From positions 1 to 5,620 of the forward strand of contig JAJYBT010000235.1 in assembly GCA_021778875.1 (NCBI GenBank): a stretch of DNA of 5,620 nt, in the 5' to 3' direction. The stretch is from Acidobacteriota bacterium (GTDB taxonomy: Bacteria > Acidobacteriota > Terriglobia > Terriglobales > Acidobacteriaceae). A program made the position numbers and the translations under genes. The stretch's first letter is position 1. Every line of letters starts with the position of its first letter. Below are positions 1 through 5,245 of this stretch, piece after piece. The notes below the pieces were generated by a model. It was not told the DNA's origin, searched no databases, and saw only the letters and a list, made by a program, of their open reading frames with translations.

Positions 1-514
1 TCTGCGACCTGTAGAGGTACGCCTGGATGACCACGCCAACGGCTCCGTGCAGATCGGGGTGCGCGTGCAGGCGGCGTACGATGTCCAGCGTGACATCGGT
101 GAGAGACGAGTCCTCCATATCGATGCGCACAAAGCTCCCGGTGGCCTTTGCGTGCTCCGTAAGGTTGGCGGCGATGCTCTCGGCGAGGTGTGGGTCCAGC
201 GTCAGGCCCATCTGTGTGAGCTTGACGCTGATGTTGGCTTCAAGCTTCCGCGCGGCAATCGCGTCCAGCAGCGCGTGATAGACGCCGGCGGCTTTATGCG
301 CCTCTTCTTCGGATGTCACGCTCTCGCCGAGCGAGTCGAGCGTGACGGAGATGCCTTGCCGATTGAGCGACTCGGCTACGCGAAGGGCGTCTTCGATTTC
401 CATGCCGGCGACAAAGCGGGAACTGAGACGGGTACCGACGCTGGAGTGTTCTCCAAAACGCCGCAGCTGACGATTCCGTGAGAGCGAGATAAGAGCGGAG
501 CGCAACAAGGACAT
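1..514 (-). CDS. Proline dehydrogenase, monofunctional (N-terminal 171 residues; 3' end outside window)
   Basis: Likely FAD-dependent proline dehydrogenase, which oxidises L-proline to pyrroline-5-carboxylate and passes electrons to the respiratory chain; first step of proline catabolism. The reading frame stays open to the window edge, so about 171 of the roughly 300 residues usual for the monofunctional family are visible. Family signatures: SVKLTQMGL at residues 96-104 (its Lys98 matches the active-site lysine of the family), RIDMED at 130-135, and VVIQAYLYRS at 161-170, all beta-strand ends of the TIM barrel. The C-terminal substrate-binding Arg pair lies beyond the window. The start is well fixed: an in-frame TAG lies 18 nt upstream (530-532) with no other start codon between, and the AGAGGCAGG stretch just before the ATG can serve as ribosome site, though its GAGG sits 12 nt away. 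No signal peptide; cytoplasmic or membrane-associated. There is no DNA-binding or P5C-dehydrogenase domain N-terminally, so it is not a full PutA; a C-terminal fusion cannot be excluded from the visible part. Confidence 0.92.
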   Translation of the reverse strand, partial: MSLLRSALISLSRNRQLRRFGEHSSVGTRLSSRFVAGMEIEDALRVAESLNRQGISVTLDSLGESVTSEEEAHKAAGVYHALLDAIAARKLEANISVKLTQMGLTLDPHLAESIAANLTEHAKATGSFVRIDMEDSSLTDVTLDIVRRLHAHPDLHGAVGVVIQAYLYRSQ

Positions 515-532
515 GGTTCGAGCCTGCCTCTA

Positions 533-559
533 GCCCGGCTGCTTTGCAGTCTGCCGGGC
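533..559 (-). promoter_or_regulatory. Stem-loop in the leader just upstream of the proline dehydrogenase ribosome site
   Basis: GCCCGGC at 533-539 pairs perfectly with GCCGGGC at 553-559, and inside it TGC/GCA (540-542 and 546-548) can form a small nested stem. On the minus strand the stem ends two bases before the AGAGGCAGG ribosome-site region, so it might modulate translation or mRNA stability. No U-run follows, so it does not look like an intrinsic terminator. Confidence 0.35.
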
Positions 560-611
560 AAACACAATAGTGTCGCACATGAGGACCAGCGACGGCGGAA
601 GGGAACCAGCA

Positions 612-630
612 GGAGCAACGTTCGTGCTCC
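612..630. promoter_or_regulatory. Operator-like dyad at the proline dehydrogenase start region
   Basis: A perfect 6-bp inverted repeat, GGAGCA - 7 bp - TGCTCC, with the palindrome AACGTT inside the spacer. It begins six bases downstream of the candidate -10 box on the minus strand, where a repressor could block initiation. It could also fold as a short hairpin at the very 5' end of the transcript. No regulator family is recognisable from the half-site. Confidence 0.35.
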
Positions 631-636
631 CGCGCG

Positions 637-642
637 AATATA
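637..642 (-). promoter_or_regulatory. Candidate -10 box for proline dehydrogenase
   Basis: The minus strand reads TATATT here, in an AT-rich island inside otherwise GC-rich DNA. No good -35 hexamer lies 16-18 bp upstream, so an activator or an alternative sigma factor may be needed. Transcription from here would begin near 630 and give a leader of about 115 nt. The rest of the 515-780 intergenic region holds the dyad, leader hairpin and terminator-like stem listed separately, and no gene. Confidence 0.35.
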
Positions 643-722
643 ACTTTCCGTTTCTGGAATTGCGATGCGGAAAAGCGCCATGAGGGTTGCGGCAAAAGGG
701 AGATTTGCCGGTGGAATTGTTG

Positions 723-768
723 CCATCCCGGAATCACATTATGGGCATGCGTTGTGACTCCGGGATGG
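723..768 (-). terminator. Strong stem-loop after the GH27 gene, probable terminator
   Basis: Positions 723-738 and 753-768 are inverted repeats pairing at 15 of 16 positions (single A-C mismatch, 733 with 758), with a 14-nt loop. The stem starts 12 nt past the GH27 stop codon on the minus strand, the usual place for a terminator or a 3'-end stabilising structure. The sequence after the stem on that strand (CAACAATTCC) has only scattered T residues, so it lacks the U-run of a textbook intrinsic terminator. Confidence 0.55.
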
Positions 769-780
769 GCGAGGCGAAGT

Positions 781-2163
781 TTATTCCACGCGATAGAGAG
801 CGCAGCCATGCGGCGGCAGCTCAACGGCGAGGGCAGACGCGGCGGGGACGTGCCTTTGATTCCAGACGTCGAACACGGCATGGGGTTTGTCTGTCAGATG
901 AAAGACCATCCAGGGCAGTTCGGACGCGGTTGTCTTATCGCCAAGGTTGAAGACCGCAATGTACTCCTGCGGGTGCGGCCCGCCGGTGCGCGCATACCAG
1001 TAGCGCTGCAGGAAAGGTTCGTTGCCGGGGCCAGCCTTTGGCGTGAGTCCGGGTTTGCTTTCAACGGCTGTCTGGTTGAGGGCCAGCACTTCCCGGTTGG
1101 TGATCAGGGAATGCGTAAAGTCATCCAGCCGCGTGAGATTCGCGCCGAGAATCAGCGGTGAGCGGGAGATGGCCCAGAGCGTCATCTCTGTGCGCTGTTC
1201 GTCGCGAGTTTCGCGGGACTGGCGAGGCTTGCCCCAGCCGGGATGCGGGGTGAGCGATCCCCACGGCAGCATGTCCTCGTCGGGCCAGCTGCCGGGCTTT
1301 ACGTAGGGTGCCCAGGCTGCCAGGCGGTCGAACGCATCGCGAATGCCGAAGGGAAACTCACTGGCGCCGGGTTTGCGATCCACGGACCATACATCCCAGT
1401 GATCGTCGGAGATCCGCCACATCTGGGCGTACTTCTCCACCTCCGTCGCGTGTTCCAGTTTGGTTGGACCCGGCGAGAGACTCAGCACGATGGGCCGGCC
1501 GGTCTTGCGAATGGCCTCCGCAAGCTGTCGAATCTCAGTGGGGCGGTACGGACGATCGGAGATGCAGTCGACCTTGATGAAGTCGAGCCCCCAGCTGGCG
1601 TAGAGCCTGAGCATGGAGTCGTAGTAGGCCTGGCCGGCGGCATTGTCGCGTATGCCATAGTTGCCTTCATCCCACGGGCAGGTGGAGGAGACATCGGCGG
1701 CATCCTGCGCGTGAAATGCAGTTCCGGCGATGGGCAGATTCTGCCGGACCACGTCCCTGGGAATACCGCGCATGAGATGGACGCCAAATTTGAGTCCCTG
1801 GGCATGAACCCAGTCGGCCAGAGGCTTGAACCCGGCGCCATTGGCGGCCGAGGGAAAGCGGTCCAGCGCGGGCAGCAGGACTCCGTTGGCATCCCAGACA
1901 TACTTGCGGGCCGCCACGGTGTCCGCAAAGGGGTCCTGCATGTACCAGCCCTCGTCGATCACGGAGTAAAGCCAGCCGTATTGCCGGAGTCCGGCGAGCA
2001 CCTGGGTATTGGCGCGATAGTCGGCCTCGTCGATGGTGAGGCCGTAGGCATCCCAGCTATTCCAACCCATGGGAGGCGTGGGGGCCAGGGTCTGGGCGGG
2101 AGCCGGGGACGCCGTGCAGATGAGCAGGGCAAGAGAGGCGAGCAGAAGGCGACGTTGGAACAT
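781..2163 (-). CDS. Secreted GH27 glycosidase (alpha-galactosidase or beta-L-arabinopyranosidase)
   Basis: A 460-residue retaining glycosidase of family GH27, exported and likely acting on plant-derived galactosides or arabinosides. Residues 1-24 form a signal peptide (MFQRRLLL, hydrophobic run, APAQ cleavage site). A TIM barrel follows, opening with PTPPMGWNSWDAYG at about 28-41. The nucleophile is Asp199 in FIKVDC and the acid/base is Asp254 in RISDDHWD. About residues 360-460 form the C-terminal beta-sandwich. The galactose-binding pair, normally Asp-Asp-Gly/Cys-Trp, reads Asp70-Glu71-Gly-Trp; a Glu here is known from a GH27 beta-L-arabinopyranosidase of Streptomyces avermitilis, so substrate assignment is open. 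The ATG at 2163 is preferred because the signal peptide starts there; an in-frame GTG at 2268 would add 35 uncharged, non-secretory residues. No Shine-Dalgarno sequence precedes the ATG. The gene runs with proline dehydrogenase but is separated from it by 266 bp and a stem-loop, and is divergent from the cytochrome gene. Confidence 0.93.
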   Translation of the reverse strand: MFQRRLLLASLALLICTASPAPAQTLAPTPPMGWNSWDAYGLTIDEADYRANTQVLAGLRQYGWLYSVIDEGWYMQDPFADTVAARKYVWDANGVLLPALDRFPSAANGAGFKPLADWVHAQGLKFGVHLMRGIPRDVVRQNLPIAGTAFHAQDAADVSSTCPWDEGNYGIRDNAAGQAYYDSMLRLYASWGLDFIKVDCISDRPYRPTEIRQLAEAIRKTGRPIVLSLSPGPTKLEHATEVEKYAQMWRISDDHWDVWSVDRKPGASEFPFGIRDAFDRLAAWAPYVKPGSWPDEDMLPWGSLTPHPGWGKPRQSRETRDEQRTEMTLWAISRSPLILGANLTRLDDFTHSLITNREVLALNQTAVESKPGLTPKAGPGNEPFLQRYWYARTGGPHPQEYIAVFNLGDKTTASELPWMVFHLTDKPHAVFDVWNQRHVPAASALAVELPPHGCALYRVE

Positions 2164-2170
2164 GCGAAAA

Positions 2171-2179
2171 CGTATACCA
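2171..2179 (-). promoter_or_regulatory. Extended -10-like box placed for a leaderless GH27 mRNA
   Basis: The minus strand reads TGGTATACG: an extended -10 TG, one base, then TATACG (four of six consensus bases). Seven bases separate the hexamer from the A of the GH27 ATG, the usual distance from a -10 box to the transcription start. The mRNA could therefore begin at the ATG, which would explain the missing ribosome-binding site. No -35 element is evident. Confidence 0.35.
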
Positions 2180-2238
2180 TATCCGGCGGGTCCTCGGGCG
2201 GTGTGTTTGCAGGGCAGGGTGTGATTCAGGGTTCGCGC

Positions 2239-2267
2239 TGAAAGTCCAGTGATGCAACTCACTTTCA
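2239..2267. promoter_or_regulatory. Dyad in the divergent GH27/cytochrome promoter region, possible operator
   Basis: TGAAAGT at 2239-2245 and ACTTTCA at 2261-2267 are perfect 7-bp inverted half-sites separated by 15 bp, centre to centre 22 bp or about two helical turns, as expected for a dimeric regulator. The element overlaps the presumed -35 position of the cytochrome promoter and lies upstream of the GH27 gene, so it could affect either direction. No regulator gene is present in the window and I cannot assign a family. Confidence 0.4.
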
Positions 2268-2281
2268 CTTGGGCCTATAAT
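2253..2281 (+). promoter_or_regulatory. Promoter of the cytochrome c gene
   Basis: A perfect TATAAT lies at 2276-2281. Seventeen bp upstream is TGCAAC at 2253-2258, a poor -35. Initiation near 2288 would leave a leader of about 59 nt ending in a strong Shine-Dalgarno (GAGGAG, 2335-2340). The weak -35 coincides with the dyad at 2239-2267, suggesting control by a bound protein. Confidence 0.55.
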
Positions 2282-2346
2282 GCGTTCGAATTAAACCAAC
2301 AGCTGCCAGATGCCCGTCCCCGACACCTGCAACTGAGGAGACGACC

Positions 2347-2853
2347 ATGTTCAAGCCGTTCCTGCTCTTTACCGCGGTCATCTTGATCGAGCTCGCACCC
2401 GCGTCAGCACCGGCGCGCCCGCCCCAGGAGTCTGCTCCCACACACGCAGCAAAAAGTTCTGCCAAACCTGCGCCCCACAACGGAACCCAAGCAGCACCCC
2501 AGGGGCAGTCGCAGGCCCAGGCAATGGCACAGGCCAAGAAAGTTTACGCAATCGACTGTGCGCTTTGCCACGGCAACAACGGCGACGGAAAGACCGATGT
2601 CGCCAAGGATATGCAGCTCACGCTGGATGATTGGACTGACCCCAAGACGCTGAGCGGCAAGACGGACCAGGAGCTTTTCGACATCATCCGCAAAGGCAAG
2701 GACAAGATGCCCCCTGAGGGTGCAGCTCGCGCCAAGGATGATGAGGTGAAGAACCTGATCGCCTATATCCGCAGCCTGTCGAAGCAGCAGCCGGCCGCAC
2801 CAGCTGAGCCGGCGGCCGCACCGGCAACCGCACCGCAGCCACCCCAGCAGTAA
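2347..2853 (+). CDS. Secreted mono-heme class I cytochrome c with Pro/Ala/Gln-rich linkers
   Basis: A 168-residue exported electron-transfer protein. Residues 1 to about 22 form a signal peptide (MFKPFLLFTAVILIEL, then an Ala/Pro-rich exit). A low-complexity linker rich in Ala, Pro, Gln and Ser runs from about 23 to 62. The heme site CALCH is at Cys71-Cys74-His75, followed by GNNGDGKTD. Met121 in DKMPPEG is the probable sixth heme ligand, and the terminal helix DDEVKNLIAYIRSLS at about 131-145 is typical of the cytochrome cbb3/c6-like fold. A 22-residue Pro/Ala/Gln tail (147-168) closes the protein. The heme domain is about 80 residues, normal for the family; the flexible ends are additions and could tether or space the domain in the periplasm. 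There is no lipobox and no second membrane segment. The start is set by GAGGAG six bases before the ATG. The electron partner is not encoded here; a hairpin separates the gene from the next. Confidence 0.92.
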   Translation: MFKPFLLFTAVILIELAPASAPARPPQESAPTHAAKSSAKPAPHNGTQAAPQGQSQAQAMAQAKKVYAIDCALCHGNNGDGKTDVAKDMQLTLDDWTDPKTLSGKTDQELFDIIRKGKDKMPPEGAARAKDDEVKNLIAYIRSLSKQQPAAPAEPAAAPATAPQPPQQ

Positions 2854-2885
2854 TCCAGCCATTGCCGGAAGCCATCGGCAGCCGG

Positions 2886-2915
2886 GCTCTCGGAGAAGCT
2901 TTGCTCTCCGGGAGC
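2886..2915 (+). terminator. Stem-loop after the cytochrome c gene, probable terminator
   Basis: Positions 2886-2896 pair with 2905-2915 over 11 bp, with one G-T wobble and an 8-nt loop (AGCTTTGC). It lies 32 nt past the cytochrome stop. A weaker 5-bp hairpin (TGCCG 2863-2867 with CGGCA 2876-2880) comes just before it. No U-run follows, so termination may be partial and some read-through into the phosphodiesterase gene is possible. Confidence 0.5.
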
Positions 2916-2983
2916 ATCCCGCCATGGCCGAAGTGTGTCTGCATCTGCGGTGCGTGCGATAAGCTGATCTTCGGGGAGTCCTG

Positions 2984-4297
2984 ATGCGCCAAGGCATATG
3001 GAATCGCTTGGCTCTGGCCGCTCTGTTTGCAGGGCTGGCGCTTGTACCGTTGCAGTCGGCAGGGCAGCAACAGGGCAACCATCCTCTGCCGGTCATCCAT
3101 GTGGACCATGGGCCGAATTCGCCTGCCGCGCAGAAGGCCCATTATGTTGTGCTGGTCTCCCTGGACGGCTTCCGATGGGATTATGCGGTTCGGGACGGCG
3201 CGAGCCATCTGCTGGCTTTGGGCAAGCAGGGTGCATGGGCGCCGGAGGGTATGCTTCCCAGCTACCCCTCACTCACCTTTCCCAATCACTACACCATCGT
3301 TACGGGTCTCTATCCTGAGCACCACGGACTGGTTGCCAACAGCTTTGTGGATGAAGCCGGCAAGGCTCGCTATGCCATCCGCGATGCGGGTGCGGTGACA
3401 GACGGCAAATGGTATGGCGGAGTGCCGTTGTGGAGCCTTGCGGAGAGCCAGGGAATGCGGTCTGCCTGCCTATTCTGGCCCGGCTCTGAGGCGAAGATCG
3501 CGGGTTATCAACCCACCTATTATCTGCATTTTGATGACAAGATCGACGACGATGCGCGCATTGCGCAGGTGCTTGCGTGGCTGCACCTGCCCGAGGCCGC
3601 GCGTCCGCACTTCATCACGCTCTACTACTCTGAGCCGGACCATGAAGGCCACCAGTTTGGACCGGATGCTCCCCAGACCCAGGCTGCGGTAAAGAAGGTG
3701 GATGCCCTGGTAGGCAAGTTGAAGGCGGGTTTGGATGCCACGGGCTTGCCTATCGATCTGGTCGTCGTAAGTGATCACGGTATGGCCAGGGTAGAAGGCG
3801 ACTGGATCACGCTGGACAAGTTTGCCGACCTGGGCGGGTTTGAGACGGATGGCGATCTGCTCTACGGCAAGACCGAGGCGGATCGCGAGCGCGTGTACAA
3901 CCAGCTCAAGCAAGCGTCGTCGCAGTTCATTGTGTTTCGCCGCAAGAACGTCCCCGCCGGGCTGGAGTACAACCAGAATGCTCGCGAGGGCGATCCAGTG
4001 GTGATTGCGACCGGTCCTTATGCCATTCGTGCGCACGGGCCGCCACCGGGCAAACCGGATACGCCGCCGAATCCCGGGATGCATGGTTTCGATCCGCGCC
4101 GGCTGCCCGAGATGAAGGCAAGCTTTTTTGCCGCCGGGCCAGACATTGTGCAGGGCCGCACGGTGATGCCGTTTGAGAATGTAAACCTGTATCCTTGGCT
4201 TGCTCACATGCTGGGGCTCGTGCCCCCGAAGACCGATGGCAGCCTGAATGTGCTGTCGGGCATATTGCGCGATGGCGGCACTGAGCCGGCAAATTAG
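2984..4297 (+). CDS. Secreted nucleotide pyrophosphatase/phosphodiesterase (NPP, alkaline phosphatase superfamily)
   Basis: A 437-residue exported two-metal phosphodiesterase that would hydrolyse nucleotides, dinucleotides or nucleotide sugars to nucleoside monophosphates. Residues 1 to about 26 form a signal peptide (MRQGIWNR, hydrophobic stretch, LQSA). The catalytic set of the NPP family is complete: Asp61 in VSLDGFRWDY, nucleophile Thr98 in SLTFPNHYTIVTG, phosphate-binding Asn119 in VANSF, Asp219 and His223 in SEPDHEGHQFGPD, Asp264 and His265 in VVSDHGM, and His367 in NPGMHGFD. Spacing matches the characterised Xanthomonas NPP. Length is usual for single-domain bacterial members. The ATG is chosen because GGGGAG (2973-2978) sits five bases upstream and the signal peptide follows directly. 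A weak extended -10-like TGCGATAAG at 2955-2963 could serve a local promoter. The kinase gene begins 29 bp after the stop, so the two are probably cotranscribed. Related phosphomonoesterases share the fold, so the exact substrate is unproven. Confidence 0.92.
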   Translation: MRQGIWNRLALAALFAGLALVPLQSAGQQQGNHPLPVIHVDHGPNSPAAQKAHYVVLVSLDGFRWDYAVRDGASHLLALGKQGAWAPEGMLPSYPSLTFPNHYTIVTGLYPEHHGLVANSFVDEAGKARYAIRDAGAVTDGKWYGGVPLWSLAESQGMRSACLFWPGSEAKIAGYQPTYYLHFDDKIDDDARIAQVLAWLHLPEAARPHFITLYYSEPDHEGHQFGPDAPQTQAAVKKVDALVGKLKAGLDATGLPIDLVVVSDHGMARVEGDWITLDKFADLGGFETDGDLLYGKTEADRERVYNQLKQASSQFIVFRRKNVPAGLEYNQNAREGDPVVIATGPYAIRAHGPPPGKPDTPPNPGMHGFDPRRLPEMKASFFAAGPDIVQGRTVMPFENVNLYPWLAHMLGLVPPKTDGSLNVLSGILRDGGTEPAN

Positions 4298-4326
4298 AGC
4301 CTGTACCCCGGGGAGTGCAAGAGAAG

Positions 4327-5241
4327 ATGAGTATTGTTCTTGGAATTGACGGTGGAGGTACGCGAACCCGTGCTTCCATCGCTGCCGGTGACCGGGTCCT
4401 GGCCTTTGTCGAAAACGGATCCATCAAGCGCTTGCGCGTGGGAACTGAGACGGCGGAGGCCAATCTGCGCTCGCTGCTGCGGGAGGCCTTTGCGCAGGCC
4501 GGTATTGCCACGGTGGAGGCTGCCTCGGCTGGGGTTGCCAGCGCCACCATGCCGGGTGTTGCGGAGTGGATTACCCGGGTATTTCGCGAATTTGGCGTCG
4601 AGCGCTCTGAGGTTGTGGGCGATGAGGTCATCGCATTGGATGCGGCGTTCAAGGGCGGGCCGGGTATTTTGCAGATCGCCGGGACGGGCTCAAACTGCAT
4701 TGGCCGCGCACCGGATGGCGGACGCGAGACCGCCGGTGGATGGAGCTCCCGGCTGGGCGACGAAGGCTCAGGCTACTGGATTGGCCTGCATGCCGTGCGC
4801 CGCGCGTTGAAGGCCTATGACCGCGAAGAGCCGACACGGGTACTGGAGACGGTTGGCCGCATCTGGGGAACGCCGACCATCGACGAGCTGGTGAATCTGG
4901 GCGACAGCACACCGGGTCCCGACTTTGCGGCGCTGGCGCCGGCGATCAGCCAGCTTGCCGAGGAGGGCGATGCCGTGGCCTTGGGCGTGCTGCAGCAGGC
5001 AGCGGCGGATCTGGTCGAGTCCGTTCTGCTGGTGCGCGGCAAGCTACGCCGCAAGCACGCCATTGCAGGTGAGGTGCCCGTGGCGTGGATCGGCAGCGTG
5101 GTGGGCAAGGCACAACTGGTGCGCGAGGCATTTTTTGCGGGTCTTCACGCGGCCGTTCCCGGCTTGTCGATTGGCGACACGGAAGTTGCGGGCATTGAAG
5201 GCGCGCTTTGGCGTGCCCAGCGCCTATTAGAGCAGAGATAG
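4327..5241 (+). CDS. BadF/BadG-type ATPase, probable N-acetylglucosamine (or related amino-sugar) kinase
   Basis: A 304-residue cytoplasmic sugar kinase of the ASKHA fold, likely phosphorylating GlcNAc at O6; MurNAc or glucosamine are alternatives. The phosphate-1 loop LGIDGGGTRTRAS covers residues 5-17. SAGVASATMPGV lies at about 67-78. Asp99 in VVGDEVIALDAA corresponds to the catalytic Asp region. Phosphate-2 is ILQIAGTGSNCIG (114-126), followed by GGWSSRLGDEGSGYWIG (137-153), the conserved substrate-side motif. The adenosine region near the C-terminus includes WIGSVVG (254-260). Length fits the family (about 300). I chose the ATG at 4327, directly before the glycine-rich loop; an in-frame GTG at 4315 lies inside the GGGGAG ribosome site (4310-4315) and is unlikely. 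The gene follows the NPP gene by 29 bp and meets nagA tail to tail across 4 bp. The kinase product would be the substrate of NagA, which supports the GlcNAc assignment. Confidence 0.88.
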   Translation: MSIVLGIDGGGTRTRASIAAGDRVLAFVENGSIKRLRVGTETAEANLRSLLREAFAQAGIATVEAASAGVASATMPGVAEWITRVFREFGVERSEVVGDEVIALDAAFKGGPGILQIAGTGSNCIGRAPDGGRETAGGWSSRLGDEGSGYWIGLHAVRRALKAYDREEPTRVLETVGRIWGTPTIDELVNLGDSTPGPDFAALAPAISQLAEEGDAVALGVLQQAAADLVESVLLVRGKLRRKHAIAGEVPVAWIGSVVGKAQLVREAFFAGLHAAVPGLSIGDTEVAGIEGALWRAQRLLEQR

Positions 5242-5245
5242 CGGC

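Noticed and set aside
47..481. Plus-strand open frame of 144 codons near the left edge
   Set aside because: It lies antisense to proline dehydrogenase, whose family motifs on the minus strand are unmistakable.
660..690. Possible sigma-54 promoter (TGGCGC...CGCA) on the minus strand upstream of proline dehydrogenase
   Set aside because: The spacing between the GG and GC elements is 9 rather than 10 bases, and sigma-54 promoters tolerate this poorly.
1243..2241. Long open frame (332 codons) on the plus strand opposite the GH27 gene
   Set aside because: It mirrors the GC-rich codons of a gene with clear catalytic motifs. Its translation has no recognisable domain, is rich in Gly/Val/Arg, and has no convincing ribosome site.
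2164..2268. Upstream GTG start for the GH27 gene
   Set aside because: It would place 35 hydrophilic residues before an obvious signal peptide and would put the presumed promoter inside the coding sequence.
4315..4326. GTG start for the kinase four codons upstream
   Set aside because: It falls within the GGGGAG ribosome site, and the ATG at 4327 directly precedes the conserved N-terminal strand and glycine-rich loop.
2404..4700. Minus-strand open frames of 174-257 codons opposite the cytochrome, NPP and kinase genes
   Set aside because: All overlap well-supported genes, are rich in Arg/Ser/Pro, and show no motifs; they are typical antisense shadows in GC-rich DNA.
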